NCBI GenBank assembly: GCA_947455805.1
Contig: CANGSN010000036.1
Location: 1-13,703 of the forward strand
Length of the DNA stretch: 13,703 bases
From: Planctomycetota bacterium
GTDB lineage: Bacteria > Planctomycetota > UBA1135 > UBA2386
Reading direction: 5' to 3'
The stretch's first letter is position 1. The number at the start of each line of letters is the position of its first letter. The position numbers and the translations under genes were made by a program. The notes beneath the pieces were generated by a model. That model worked only from the letters and a program-made list of their open reading frames with translations. It was not told the DNA's origin and did no database searches. Shown piece by piece: positions 1 through 7,911 of the stretch.

Positions 1-1
1 C

Positions 2-775
2 ACGTCGCTGCGGCGCACCTGGCAGTGGCTCGACGGTGAGGACCTCCGCGCGGTTCGGCACGTGATGTCGCCGAAGCTGACCTATCGGAACCGCTTCCAC
101 GCCGAGGACCGCACCGCCGACGTCTACACGTTCGACGCCACCGACACGATCACCGAGGAACAGCTCGTGCGCCTCGAGCTGCGCAATCAGCTGCAGCGCA
201 TGGAGAACGTCGGCATCGGCACGCAGCCGCGCGATTTCCTGTTCTTCGACGTCGCGCAGGACCTGTTCCCCGACAAGGCGCGCGACAATCGCGGCGACGG
301 TCTCGGCCTCCTCTACTACGACTTCCTGGTGCGCCTGCCGCGCAACTGGAGCGTGTTCGAGAACACCAGCCTCGCCGTCTACGGCGACCACGACTGGCGC
401 GACGGCCTGCGCACCTTCGACACCGAGCTGGCGTTCGGACCGATCGCCGGCATCGGCTGGGGTATCGAGTATCGAACCGACTCGCTGACCAAGGGGGCTG
501 TGCTCCTGGTGGCCAGCACGCAACTGCGCGAACGCTGGAGCATCTTCGCCGTCACCCAGCGCGACGTCGAGCTCGACGAGTGGCTTGCCTACTCCTTCGG
601 CCTCACGCGCGACGACCACGATTGGTCCATCCGACTGTCGGTCGTCTACAACCCGTTCGCCGAGGACACGACCTTCCGCGTCGACTTCTTCCCGCGGCTT
701 GGCGGCATCGATCGTTCGAACCGCGACCGCTTGGGCACCGGCCAGATGGTCGGCCCGGCTGGCGCGCCGCACTGA
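2..775 (+). CDS. LptD-like outer-membrane beta-barrel protein, C-terminal fragment (5' end outside window)
   Basis: The reading frame is open from base 2, so this is the last ~257 residues of a longer protein; the GTG/ATG codons near 62-67 are internal. It looks like the barrel end of the LPS-assembly protein LptD family, which inserts lipopolysaccharide into the outer leaflet of the outer membrane. Visible support is a 'RHVMSPKLTYR' stretch near 56-90, then 'EEQLVRLELRNQLQ' at about 155-196 and 'RDFLFFDVAQDLFPD', which match the order of conserved strand segments in LptD C-termini. Many alternating hydrophobic/polar strands with Trp, Tyr and Phe follow. The last barrel-like strand is 'TTFRVDFFPRLGG', followed by a ~20-residue polar Gly/Arg tail, which is unusual because LptD normally ends near its last strand. 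No cysteine pair is visible in this part. It could instead be another large LptD-like or DUF3769 barrel. It converges with the DUF481 gene. Confidence 0.6.
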   Translation, partial: TSLRRTWQWLDGEDLRAVRHVMSPKLTYRNRFHAEDRTADVYTFDATDTITEEQLVRLELRNQLQRMENVGIGTQPRDFLFFDVAQDLFPDKARDNRGDGLGLLYYDFLVRLPRNWSVFENTSLAVYGDHDWRDGLRTFDTELAFGPIAGIGWGIEYRTDSLTKGAVLLVASTQLRERWSIFAVTQRDVELDEWLAYSFGLTRDDHDWSIRLSVVYNPFAEDTTFRVDFFPRLGGIDRSNRDRLGTGQMVGPAGAPH

Positions 776-794
776 TTGCCGGCGCGCGCCGTAG

Positions 795-877
795 TGGTGT
801 CGTTTCGAAGCAGCAGGAAACGACGCGTGGCGGCGTCTCGAGAGGCTGATTCAGGTCGCCCCGTTCGGGGCGAGCTG
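795..877. repeat. Tandem intergenic repeat, copy 1 (83 bases, period 110)
   Basis: This 83-base unit recurs exactly 110 bases downstream (905-987) with only two differences (811 c versus 921 g; 815 a versus 925 g). It holds two inverted repeats: GTCGTTTC (799-806) with GAAACGAC (817-824), and TCGCCCC (856-862) with GGGGCGA (867-873) around a GTTC loop. It also contains the palindrome TCTCGAGA. It begins 19 bases after the stop of the upstream gene. I see no credible protein in it. Confidence 0.9.
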
Positions 878-904
878 CGAAGGGAGACGACGCAGCGGAG
901 CCTC

Positions 905-987
905 TGGTGTCGTTTCGAAGGAGCGGGAAACGACGCGTGGCGGCGTCTCGAGAGGCTGATTCAGGTCGCCCCGTTCGGGGCGAGCTG
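905..987. repeat. Tandem intergenic repeat, copy 2
   Basis: This is the second copy of the 83-base unit, separated from copy 1 by a 27-base spacer (878-904). It keeps both inverted repeats (909-916 with 927-934; 966-972 with 977-983). It ends three bases before the DUF481 stop codon, so the array fills nearly the whole 214-base gap between two convergent genes. The unit resembles REP/BIME-type palindromic intergenic elements in size and placement; membership of any named family is not established. Confidence 0.9.
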
Positions 988-991
988 AATC
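958..991 (-). terminator. Long hairpin overlapping the DUF481 stop codon, possible bidirectional terminator
   Basis: GATTCAG (958-964) pairs with CTGAATC (985-991). After one G/G mismatch, TCGCCCC (966-972) pairs with GGGGCGA (977-983) around the loop GTTC. That gives 14 pairs in a 34-base hairpin. The outer arm includes two bases of the DUF481 stop codon (990-992). There is no T-run on either side, so a classical intrinsic terminator is not shown. A stem-only terminator or a 3'-end stabiliser shared by the two convergent genes is an inference. Confidence 0.5.
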
Positions 992-2021
992 AAAAGCTCC
1001 AGCCGATCGACAGCAGGACGCGGTTGTCCATGCGCTCGGCGCCAGTCGCCGGCGTGTTGTCGTAGTCGATGATGTGCGTCAGGGCAGCCAGCATGCTCTC
1101 GGTGAGCGACGTGGTGACCTCGGTTCTCGCCTGCAGATAGATGTCGTCGGAGCTCTCGGTCGACGGGAACGCCTCGACCGTGTGCAGCAGGCGCGTCTTC
1201 TCGGAGAACTGGTGCGTCAGCTTGTAGGCCGCGCGGACCGCGACGAAGTCGACGGACGGGTCGCTGTTGCGGTAGTTCTCGTTCAAGTACGACAAGCCGA
1301 CTTCGGTCAGGAACGTCGTCGTGCTGTTGTCGACCCAGTTGTAGCCGAAGCCTGCGCCTGCCGAGTAACGCAGGTCCAGGTTGGCCAACGTGTCGCCGAG
1401 CGCGCGGGTCGTGACGAGCGCATAGAAGCGCTTGCTCAGGAAGTAGTCGTACTTCGCACCGGCACCCGCACGGCGCTGGTTCAGACGCCAATCACGGAAC
1501 GTGGCCGAATTCGCATCGGTGTCCTTGTCCTCGCTGTAGTCCCACGAGCCGTCGACCGAGATGCGGTCGCTCTCCGAGCGCTTGGTGGCGTCGAAGAGCA
1601 TGCCGAACGAGCGGCGAGTGGTGTTGCCTTCCGAGTAGAAGCCGTTGAGCTTCAAGGCGCCCACCCAGGTCGGCTCAGGCTTCGCCGGCGGGTTGATCTG
1701 GCCGAGGCTGTCGATCGGCAAGCGCGCGTCACCACTGAGCTTCAGGCTGCCGCCTTCCACGCCGAGGATGCTGCGCTTCATCAGTTCGCCGTCCTTCTTC
1801 AGGAGGTCGACCTGGGCCTGCGTGACCATGTCGCTGACGTTGCTCATCGGGACGACGACGTCCCCGAGCAGCGGCGAGTTGATGGTGACCTTGCCGTCGG
1901 CCATGGACTTGATCTGACCGGTGATCACGTCGCCATTGGCGAGCGTGATCTTGTCCTGGGCGAGAACTCCGGCGGAGAGGGCCGCGACGAGGGCAGCTTG
2001 GATGATGGTTCGCATGGTCAT
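990..2021 (-). CDS. DUF481 (YdiY-type) outer-membrane beta-barrel protein
   Basis: A 343-residue exported protein. Residues 1-22 form a signal peptide (hydrophobic AALVAALSAGVLA, cleavage probably before or after Q22). Residues ~24-65 are a small soluble segment, 'ITLANGDVITGQI...VVVPMSNV', of the type often found before DUF481 barrels. Residues ~118-343 match the DUF481 pattern: 'KYDYFLSKRFYALVTTRALGD' followed by 'LDLRYSAGAGFGYNWVDN', then alternating strands. The chain ends in Phe ('LLSIGWSF'), the usual signal for barrel insertion by the BAM complex. E. coli YdiY is described as salt/acid-inducible, but the substrate, if any, is unknown. Starts at 2021 (ATG) and 2015 (ATG, Met3) are both possible; neither has a clear Shine-Dalgarno site. 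It is transcribed divergently from the FUN14 gene and converges with the LptD-like gene. Confidence 0.85.
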   Translation of the reverse strand: MTMRTIIQAALVAALSAGVLAQDKITLANGDVITGQIKSMADGKVTINSPLLGDVVVPMSNVSDMVTQAQVDLLKKDGELMKRSILGVEGGSLKLSGDARLPIDSLGQINPPAKPEPTWVGALKLNGFYSEGNTTRRSFGMLFDATKRSESDRISVDGSWDYSEDKDTDANSATFRDWRLNQRRAGAGAKYDYFLSKRFYALVTTRALGDTLANLDLRYSAGAGFGYNWVDNSTTTFLTEVGLSYLNENYRNSDPSVDFVAVRAAYKLTHQFSEKTRLLHTVEAFPSTESSDDIYLQARTEVTTSLTESMLAALTHIIDYDNTPATGAERMDNRVLLSIGWSF

Positions 2022-2149
2022 TGTGTCGAGAGGGCGCGGATCATGACGAGGCAGTTCGTCGCCTCAAGCACAAACTCCCCATGACAACGAGGCCGTTCGC
2101 CGTGTCGCTGGACATTGGCGCGGTCGTGGCGAACGGCGATAGTGCGCCG
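2022..2149. promoter_or_regulatory. Divergent intergenic region between the DUF481 and FUN14 genes
   Basis: This 128-base stretch separates two gene starts that face away from each other, so promoters for both should lie here. I could not identify a convincing -35/-10 pair, operator or riboswitch by eye. If the FUN14 protein starts at the alternative ATG at 2081, the region shrinks to 59 bases. Confidence 0.35.
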
Positions 2150-2680
2150 ATGACGACGGAACCCAAACCGCCCGCACCGCCGGATCGCAGCCTCGGACAA
2201 TGGCTGCGTGACATGCCGCGGTGGAAGAAGGTGGCGCTCGGACTCGCTGTCGGCACCGCCGTGGTCGGTGGTGTGATGAGCGCCATGCACGGCGCGAGCC
2301 ACGGCAGCTCGGGCACGATGAGCGGCCTGGCGACGAGCCTCGGCGAGAACCAGACGGGCAGCGCGAACGGTGCCGAACCGGCGGCGAAGGGCGTGTTCCG
2401 GCTCGGCTTCAGCTTCGTCGCCGGCTTCTGCCTCGGCAGCTTCATCCGCGCGACGCTGCGCGTGGCCGCGATCGCGTTCGGCTTCTGGCTGCTGATGACG
2501 ATGACGCTCAGCTACTACGGCATCCTGACCGTCGACTGGTCGCAGATGGACTCGCTGTGGAGCCGCTTCACCGCGAACGTCGAGAAGGAGTGGTCCAGCA
2601 TGCAGACGTTCATGACCGGCAGCCTGCCGGCCGCCGGCCTCGCCACCGCCGGTCTCGCCATCGGCCTGAAGCGCCACTGA
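2150..2680 (+). CDS. FUN14 domain-containing membrane protein
   Basis: From the ATG at 2150 this is 176 residues. Residues ~26-43 and 82-122 are hydrophobic. The segment 'GFSFVAGFCLGSFIRATLRVAAIAFGFWLLMTMTLSYYGILTVDW' (read in parts, 86-130) has the FUN14 layout: a Gly-rich helix, a basic turn, a second helix, then an aromatic turn and 'V-D/N-W'. A Gly/Ser/Ala-rich hydrophilic spacer at 49-80 sits inside the domain. In eukaryotes FUNDC1 is a mitophagy receptor; the bacterial role is unknown. An in-frame ATG at 2081 and one at 2021 would lengthen the protein, but those extra residues do not look like domain and have no Shine-Dalgarno support. The stop lies 7 bases before the transporter gene, so co-transcription is likely. 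Confidence 0.75.
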   Translation: MTTEPKPPAPPDRSLGQWLRDMPRWKKVALGLAVGTAVVGGVMSAMHGASHGSSGTMSGLATSLGENQTGSANGAEPAAKGVFRLGFSFVAGFCLGSFIRATLRVAAIAFGFWLLMTMTLSYYGILTVDWSQMDSLWSRFTANVEKEWSSMQTFMTGSLPAAGLATAGLAIGLKRH

Positions 2681-2687
2681 TCGCCTG

Positions 2688-4190
2688 ATGGCCCACGTCG
2701 CATCGCTGCTGGCGTTGCTGCTGCTGCTGGTGGACGGCTGCGCCTTGTTCGCGCAATCGCTGCCGCAGCGCTATCGCGACGCCGGAGAGATTCGCTGGGG
2801 CGCCGACGCCGAGGGCGGGGCGCCGTTCGTGTTCGTCGACCCGAACAACCCGCGCGGCGGCGAGGTCGGCTTCGAGGTCGACCTGGCGACGGAGCTCGGC
2901 CGCGTGCTCGGCGTGCGCTTCCGCCGCGCGCAGGTGCCGTACGAGAGCCTGGTGCAGGTGCTCGATCGCGGCGACTGCGACATCGTGTTGAACGGCTTCG
3001 AGGCGACGCCGGCGCGCCAGGCACTGGTGCGGCTGTCGCGGCCGTACTACGTGTTCCAGCAGCAGCTGTCGGTCGGGGCGAAGTCCACCGACGTGCGCAG
3101 CCTCGACGACCTCGTCGGCAAGCGGGTCGGCGTGCTCGGCCAGTCGCAGAGCCACCAGCTGCTGCTGGAGCGGCCAGGCATCGAGATCGTCGTCTACGAG
3201 AGCAACGTCACCGCCTACGAGGACGTCGTGAACGGCCGCAACGCCGCCTCGCTCGCGGACGTGCCGATCGCGCGCGCCCTGCGGCCGATGTTCCCGCAGC
3301 TGCGCGACGTCGGCGAGCCGTTCGGCGCCTACCACTACTGCCTCGGCATCCGGCGCTCCGAGCCCGAACTGCAGCGTGCGCTCGACGCGGCGATCGGCGC
3401 ACTGCTCGCCGACGGCAGCCTCGAACGCATCTACCGCCGCTGGTCGCTCTGGACCGATGCGCAGCGCCAGCTCGGCGATCCCGCCGTGGCCAACGCCTAC
3501 GTCGACACAGCGGGCAGTGCGTCGCCGGCCGGCAGCGGCGCATTCGACTGGGGCATGGCGATGGCCCTGCTCGGCGAAGGCGCGCTGCGCACGTTCGGCA
3601 TCTCGGTGGTGTCGTTCGCGCTCGCCGTGCTGCTCGGCATGGCCGTGGCTCTGTGGCGCCTGCACGGCCCGCGGCCGTTGCGCTGGCTGGCGGTCGTCTA
3701 CGTCGAACTGCTGCGCGGCACGCCGATCCTCGTGCAGATGCTGTTGCTCTACTACGGCCTCGGCAGCATCGAGTGGCTGCAGCTCGGCGCGGTCGAGGCC
3801 GGCGTGCTCGGCCTGGCGCTCAACTACGCGGCCTACGAGGCGGAGATCTATCGCGGTGCCCTGCTCGCGATCCCACGCGGCCAACGCGAAGCGGCGATGA
3901 CGCTCGGCTTCACCACCGCACAGATGCTGCGCCACGTCGTCGTGCCGCAGGCCCTGCGCCTGTCGTTGGCGCCGTCGACGAACGACTTCATCGCGCTGTT
4001 CAAGGACTCGTCGATCGTCATGGTCATCACCGTCGTCGAGCTGACCAAGCAGTACCAGATGCTCGCCAACCAGTCGGGACGGTTCATCGTGCTGGGCCTC
4101 GTGACGTCCGGGCTCTACCTGGCGATGAGCCTGCCGCTGGCGTTCCTGGCCCGCCGCTGGGAACGCGCGATGGAGAGGGACCACGCATGA
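2688..4190 (+). CDS. Polar amino acid ABC transporter, fused substrate-binding and permease protein
   Basis: This 500-residue fusion would import a small polar solute, most likely an amino acid. Residues 1-22 are a hydrophobic leader with little N-terminal charge; Cys18 has a poor lipobox (V-D-G-C), so lipidation is doubtful. Residues ~33-258 are a family-3 solute-binding domain: 'GFEVDLATELGRVLG' at 61-75, 'TPARQALVRLSRPYY' at 107-121 with Arg110 as the likely carboxylate-binding residue, and 'NGRNAASLADVPIA' at 182-195. Residues ~286-500 are a HisM/GlnP-type permease: 'VYVELLRGTPILVQMLLLYYGL' region at 337-358, 'LALNYAAYEAEIYRG' at 376-390, and the ATPase-contacting EAA loop E401-A-A...G407...P420. 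One binding domain fused to one permease resembles Gram-positive GlnP more than the split Gram-negative HisJ/HisQM. The stop overlaps the ATPase start (ATGA), indicating translational coupling. The substrate cannot be told from sequence. Confidence 0.93.
   Translation: MAHVASLLALLLLLVDGCALFAQSLPQRYRDAGEIRWGADAEGGAPFVFVDPNNPRGGEVGFEVDLATELGRVLGVRFRRAQVPYESLVQVLDRGDCDIVLNGFEATPARQALVRLSRPYYVFQQQLSVGAKSTDVRSLDDLVGKRVGVLGQSQSHQLLLERPGIEIVVYESNVTAYEDVVNGRNAASLADVPIARALRPMFPQLRDVGEPFGAYHYCLGIRRSEPELQRALDAAIGALLADGSLERIYRRWSLWTDAQRQLGDPAVANAYVDTAGSASPAGSGAFDWGMAMALLGEGALRTFGISVVSFALAVLLGMAVALWRLHGPRPLRWLAVVYVELLRGTPILVQMLLLYYGLGSIEWLQLGAVEAGVLGLALNYAAYEAEIYRGALLAIPRGQREAAMTLGFTTAQMLRHVVVPQALRLSLAPSTNDFIALFKDSSIVMVITVVELTKQYQMLANQSGRFIVLGLVTSGLYLAMSLPLAFLARRWERAMERDHA
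4172..4178 (+). promoter_or_regulatory. Ribosome binding site of the importer ATPase gene
   Basis: GGAGAGG lies 8 bases before the ATG at 4187, inside the end of the permease gene. It is one of few good Shine-Dalgarno sites in this window and fixes the ATPase start. Confidence 0.7.
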
Positions 4191-4849
4191 TCTCGCTGCG
4201 CGCGGTCACCAAGCGCTTCGGCGAGCGCACGCTGTTCGGCGGCTTCGACCTCGACCTTGCGCCCGGCAAGACGACGGTGCTGATGGGCCGCAGTGGCAGC
4301 GGCAAGAGCACGCTGCTGCGGCTGCTGAACCAGCTCGAACGCCACGACGCGGGCACCCTGCGCTGCGGCGAACTCGAGATCCCGGCCGGCCTGCCGCACG
4401 GCGAATGGCAGCGCCGCACGCTGCAGCTGCGAAGGCGCACGGCGATGGTGTTCCAGAGCTACCAGCTGTTCCCGCACCTGTCGGTGCTCGACAACGTGAC
4501 GCTGGCGCCGCGCGTCGTGCGCGGGGCCGAGCGCTCGGCCATCGAAGCCAAGGCGCGCGAGCTGCTGGCGCAGGTCGGCATGGCCGCTGCCGCCGAGCGC
4601 TTCCCGGCGCGTCTGTCGGGCGGCGAAGCGCAGCGTGTCGCCATCGCGCGGGCGCTGGCCACCGATCCCGAGGTGCTGCTGCTCGACGAGCCGACGTCGG
4701 CGCTCGACCCGAACAGCACCGCCGACGTCGTCGCCGTCATCGCCGACCTGAAGCGGCGCGGCATGACGCTGGCGATGGTCACACACGACCCGGATCTCGG
4801 CCGCTCGCTCGCCGACCAGCTGGTCGAGCTGCCGCGGCTCAGAGGCTGA
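4187..4849 (+). CDS. Amino acid ABC transporter ATPase (GlnQ/HisP type)
   Basis: A 220-residue cytoplasmic ATPase that powers the importer encoded just upstream, with which it overlaps by 4 bases. All core motifs are intact: Walker A GRSGSGKST (34-42), Q-loop Gln90 in 'MVFQSYQLFPHL', signature LSGGEAQR (143-150), Walker B VLLLDEPTSALD (163-174; Asp167, Glu168) and switch His200 in 'MVTHD'. 'FQ.Y.LFPHL.VL.NV' is typical of the polar amino acid uptake family (GlnQ, HisP, ArtP). At 220 residues it is slightly shorter than the ~240 usual for this family, ending soon after the last strand ('LVELPRLRG'). Together with the fused permease it makes a complete two-gene transporter; as a dimer of each chain it needs no further subunit. 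Confidence 0.95.
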   Translation: MISLRAVTKRFGERTLFGGFDLDLAPGKTTVLMGRSGSGKSTLLRLLNQLERHDAGTLRCGELEIPAGLPHGEWQRRTLQLRRRTAMVFQSYQLFPHLSVLDNVTLAPRVVRGAERSAIEAKARELLAQVGMAAAAERFPARLSGGEAQRVAIARALATDPEVLLLDEPTSALDPNSTADVVAVIADLKRRGMTLAMVTHDPDLGRSLADQLVELPRLRG

Positions 4850-4873
4850 GAGAGAATCCTCTCGAAGCCTCTG
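4840..4873 (+). terminator. Hairpin 1 of 3 at the transporter 3' end
   Basis: CAGAGGCT (4840-4847) pairs with AGCCTCTG (4866-4873). After two mismatched purine pairs, GAGAG (4850-4854) pairs with CTCTC (4859-4863). The arm contains the last codons and the first base of the ATPase stop codon (4847-4849). There is no T-tract. A terminator or mRNA 3'-end role is inferred from its position. Confidence 0.5.
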
Positions 4874-4874
4874 C

Positions 4875-4894
4875 GCGGCTGCGAACGCAGCCGC
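4875..4894. terminator. Hairpin 2 of 3 in the convergent gap
   Basis: GCGGCTGC (4875-4882) pairs perfectly with GCAGCCGC (4887-4894) around the tetraloop GAAC. It is a very stable 8-pair stem directly after hairpin 1, with the short A-rich run 'CAAACA' on its 3' side and no T-tract. Its loop is the complement of the GTTC loop in the 795-987 repeat. Confidence 0.55.
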
Positions 4895-4905
4895 CAAACA
4901 TGCTG

Positions 4906-4943
4906 CTGAGAGCCCGTAGCATGATTTCTTCTCGGGCTCTCAG
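4906..4943 (-). terminator. Hairpin 3 of 3, overlapping the AAA ATPase stop codon
   Basis: CTGAGAGCCCG (4906-4916) pairs perfectly with CGGGCTCTCAG (4933-4943) across a 16-base loop. The right arm contains the stop codon of the minus-strand AAA ATPase gene (4940-4942). The loop contains ATTTCTTCT. It probably ends transcription from one or both sides, but no proper U-tract follows the stem. Confidence 0.6.
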
Positions 4944-6154
4944 TTAGCGAGCGCTTCCGCGAACAGGAACATCGCCGTGCGCACCATCGGCGTGTTGAAC
5001 ACCCACTCGCCCTTCTCCTCGCCCTGTCGGATGACGTTCAGCTGCTTCATCCGCTGCAAGAAGTTGTCGAGCTTGCCGCGCTCGCTCTGACTGAGGCCCT
5101 CGGCGATCTTCGCCCGCGAGAAGGCCGGCGCCAGCGGGTCCTCCGCCGCGATCTTCTTCAGGATCGATCGATAGTCGGCGCTGTTGAGTTCGTCGACCAC
5201 CTGGGGACCGACGTACTTGCGCCAGAAGTCCTTGGCCGCAGCTTGGAGAGCGGCGTCCACGTCGGCACCGTCCACGATCTGGTCGCTGTCGATCCAGAAG
5301 GCGTGGTCTCCGAGCATGTGCAGGATGCGGGGCTGCCCTGAGCCGTACTGCACCAGGCGCTCGAGCGCGTCCTTCTTCACTCGCATGCCGGCGGATTCGA
5401 ACGCACGAAGGAAGAACTGGCTCGACTCGTCGCGGGACAGTGGAGGAACCTCGATGACGTCGAACAGCCGCCCGACCGGTTCGTGACAGGCCACGAGTTC
5501 CTTGCGGCGCTCGGCGGTTCCGCACAGAACGAGGCAGAGCGGCACCGAAGGCGTCTGCAGCGCGTTCCGATCGACGACCCCCTTCAGGAAGTGGGCGAAC
5601 GGCGCATGCGAGGCGATGCCGTTGATTTCGTCGAGCACGAGGAACACGCCGGGCTGCATGCCGCCTTCACTCGGGAGGTACTGCAGCAGGCCACGCAGCG
5701 TCTCGAGGAATCCAGCCACGTCGGCGAGCCGCGGAGCCGCGGCGGCCACCTCCGACAGCTTCAGGCTGACCCCGAACAACTGCGCGCCATCGACGAAGCG
5801 ACCGAGCACGTCCTTCACCTTCGCCCAGAAGGAGCGGTTGCGATGGGCGGAGGTGACCAGCGACTTCAGGATCGACTCGGCGGTGCCGTCGAGGTCGCGC
5901 TGCCCTGCCATCGACGCACTGATCCCGAGCAATCCGTATTCCTGCTCCGCGGCCTGCAGGCAGTAGTTCGCCAGCGAACTCTTGCCGATGCCGTACTCGC
6001 CTTCGATGAAGAAGACGGTCGGCTTGCCCAACGCCGTCTGCCGGACCCCACGCTGCAGCAGGTGCGTGATCTGTGCCTGTCGCCCGACGAACAGCTCGAC
6101 CGTCGCCGGTTGCCCCGGCAGGAACGGGTTGCGCGGCTTGTCGAGCGGCGACAT
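4940..6154 (-). CDS. AAA ATPase, Orc1/Cdc6-like or STAND-like ATP-binding protein of unknown function
   Basis: A 404-residue cytoplasmic ATPase. It opens with 'NPFLPGQPATVELFVGRQAQITHLLQ' (9-34; read in parts), the entry motif of AAA_16/Orc1-like proteins. Next come Walker A GEYGIGKSS (52-60), Walker B VFLVLDEI (170-177; Asp175, Glu176), a sensor-1-like strand 'LVLCGTAE' (208-215) and a lid/arginine region around 'GRLFDVIEVPPLSRDES'. The C-terminal ~90 residues look like a winged-helix/helical bundle ('SQSERGKLDNFLQRMKQLNVIR'), suggesting a nucleic-acid or protein-binding tail. No effector domain, membrane segment or nuclease motif is seen. It starts 9 bases after the ettA stop and is probably co-transcribed. 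GC looks somewhat lower than in its neighbours (36 of 60 in the stretch 5401-5460), a weak hint of later arrival. It is not a DnaA or an initiator by any visible feature. Confidence 0.85.
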   Translation of the reverse strand: MSPLDKPRNPFLPGQPATVELFVGRQAQITHLLQRGVRQTALGKPTVFFIEGEYGIGKSSLANYCLQAAEQEYGLLGISASMAGQRDLDGTAESILKSLVTSAHRNRSFWAKVKDVLGRFVDGAQLFGVSLKLSEVAAAAPRLADVAGFLETLRGLLQYLPSEGGMQPGVFLVLDEINGIASHAPFAHFLKGVVDRNALQTPSVPLCLVLCGTAERRKELVACHEPVGRLFDVIEVPPLSRDESSQFFLRAFESAGMRVKKDALERLVQYGSGQPRILHMLGDHAFWIDSDQIVDGADVDAALQAAAKDFWRKYVGPQVVDELNSADYRSILKKIAAEDPLAPAFSRAKIAEGLSQSERGKLDNFLQRMKQLNVIRQGEEKGEWVFNTPMVRTAMFLFAEALAN

Positions 6155-6163
6155 GCGGGTGTT

Positions 6164-7756
<1,593 letters not shown>

Positions 7757-7911
7757 ACGGGGGCGAGCAGGGTATGGACTCCCCGGCCGCGGTTCCAGGG
7801 CCGCGAGGGTCCAGGCGACGATCCGGCGGTGGCGCGGCCCTGTCGGCGCCGCGGCGACACGAACTCGAGCCGCCGCTGGGCCCACACAGGCGCGCGGCTA
7901 AGCTGCGCGCC
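7757..7911. promoter_or_regulatory. Divergent intergenic region between ettA and the Tat gene
   Basis: This 155-base GC-rich gap separates two starts facing away from each other and should hold promoters for both. An open frame from 7774 runs through it into the Tat gene, but its residues are low-complexity Arg/Pro/Gly and match no Tat N-terminus, so I treat it as non-coding. No clear -10/-35, operator or structured leader was found. Confidence 0.35.

Noticed and set aside
795..987. CRISPR array
   Set aside because: Only two copies of an 83-base unit with a 27-base spacer. Unit length, inner hairpins and absence of further repeats or cas genes do not fit.
1074..2084. A 336-codon open frame opposite the DUF481 gene
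   Set aside because: The minus-strand protein has a signal peptide, barrel strands and a terminal Phe; the plus-strand frame is compositionally a shadow.
2021..2149. N-terminal extension of the FUN14 protein (starts at 2021 or 2081)
   Set aside because: The added residues lack FUN14 or signal features, would overlap the start of the divergent gene, and have no Shine-Dalgarno site. The ATG at 2081 cannot be fully excluded.
2702..2760. Lipoprotein signal at Cys18 of the transporter fusion
   Set aside because: The lipobox would be V-D-G-C with Asp at -2 and no basic N-terminus, so it is atypical. Kept only as an open question.
7757..7885. 43-residue N-terminal extension of EttA
   Set aside because: Low-complexity Ala/Arg/Pro residues with no counterpart in EttA; the ATG at 7756 gives the normal family N-terminus.
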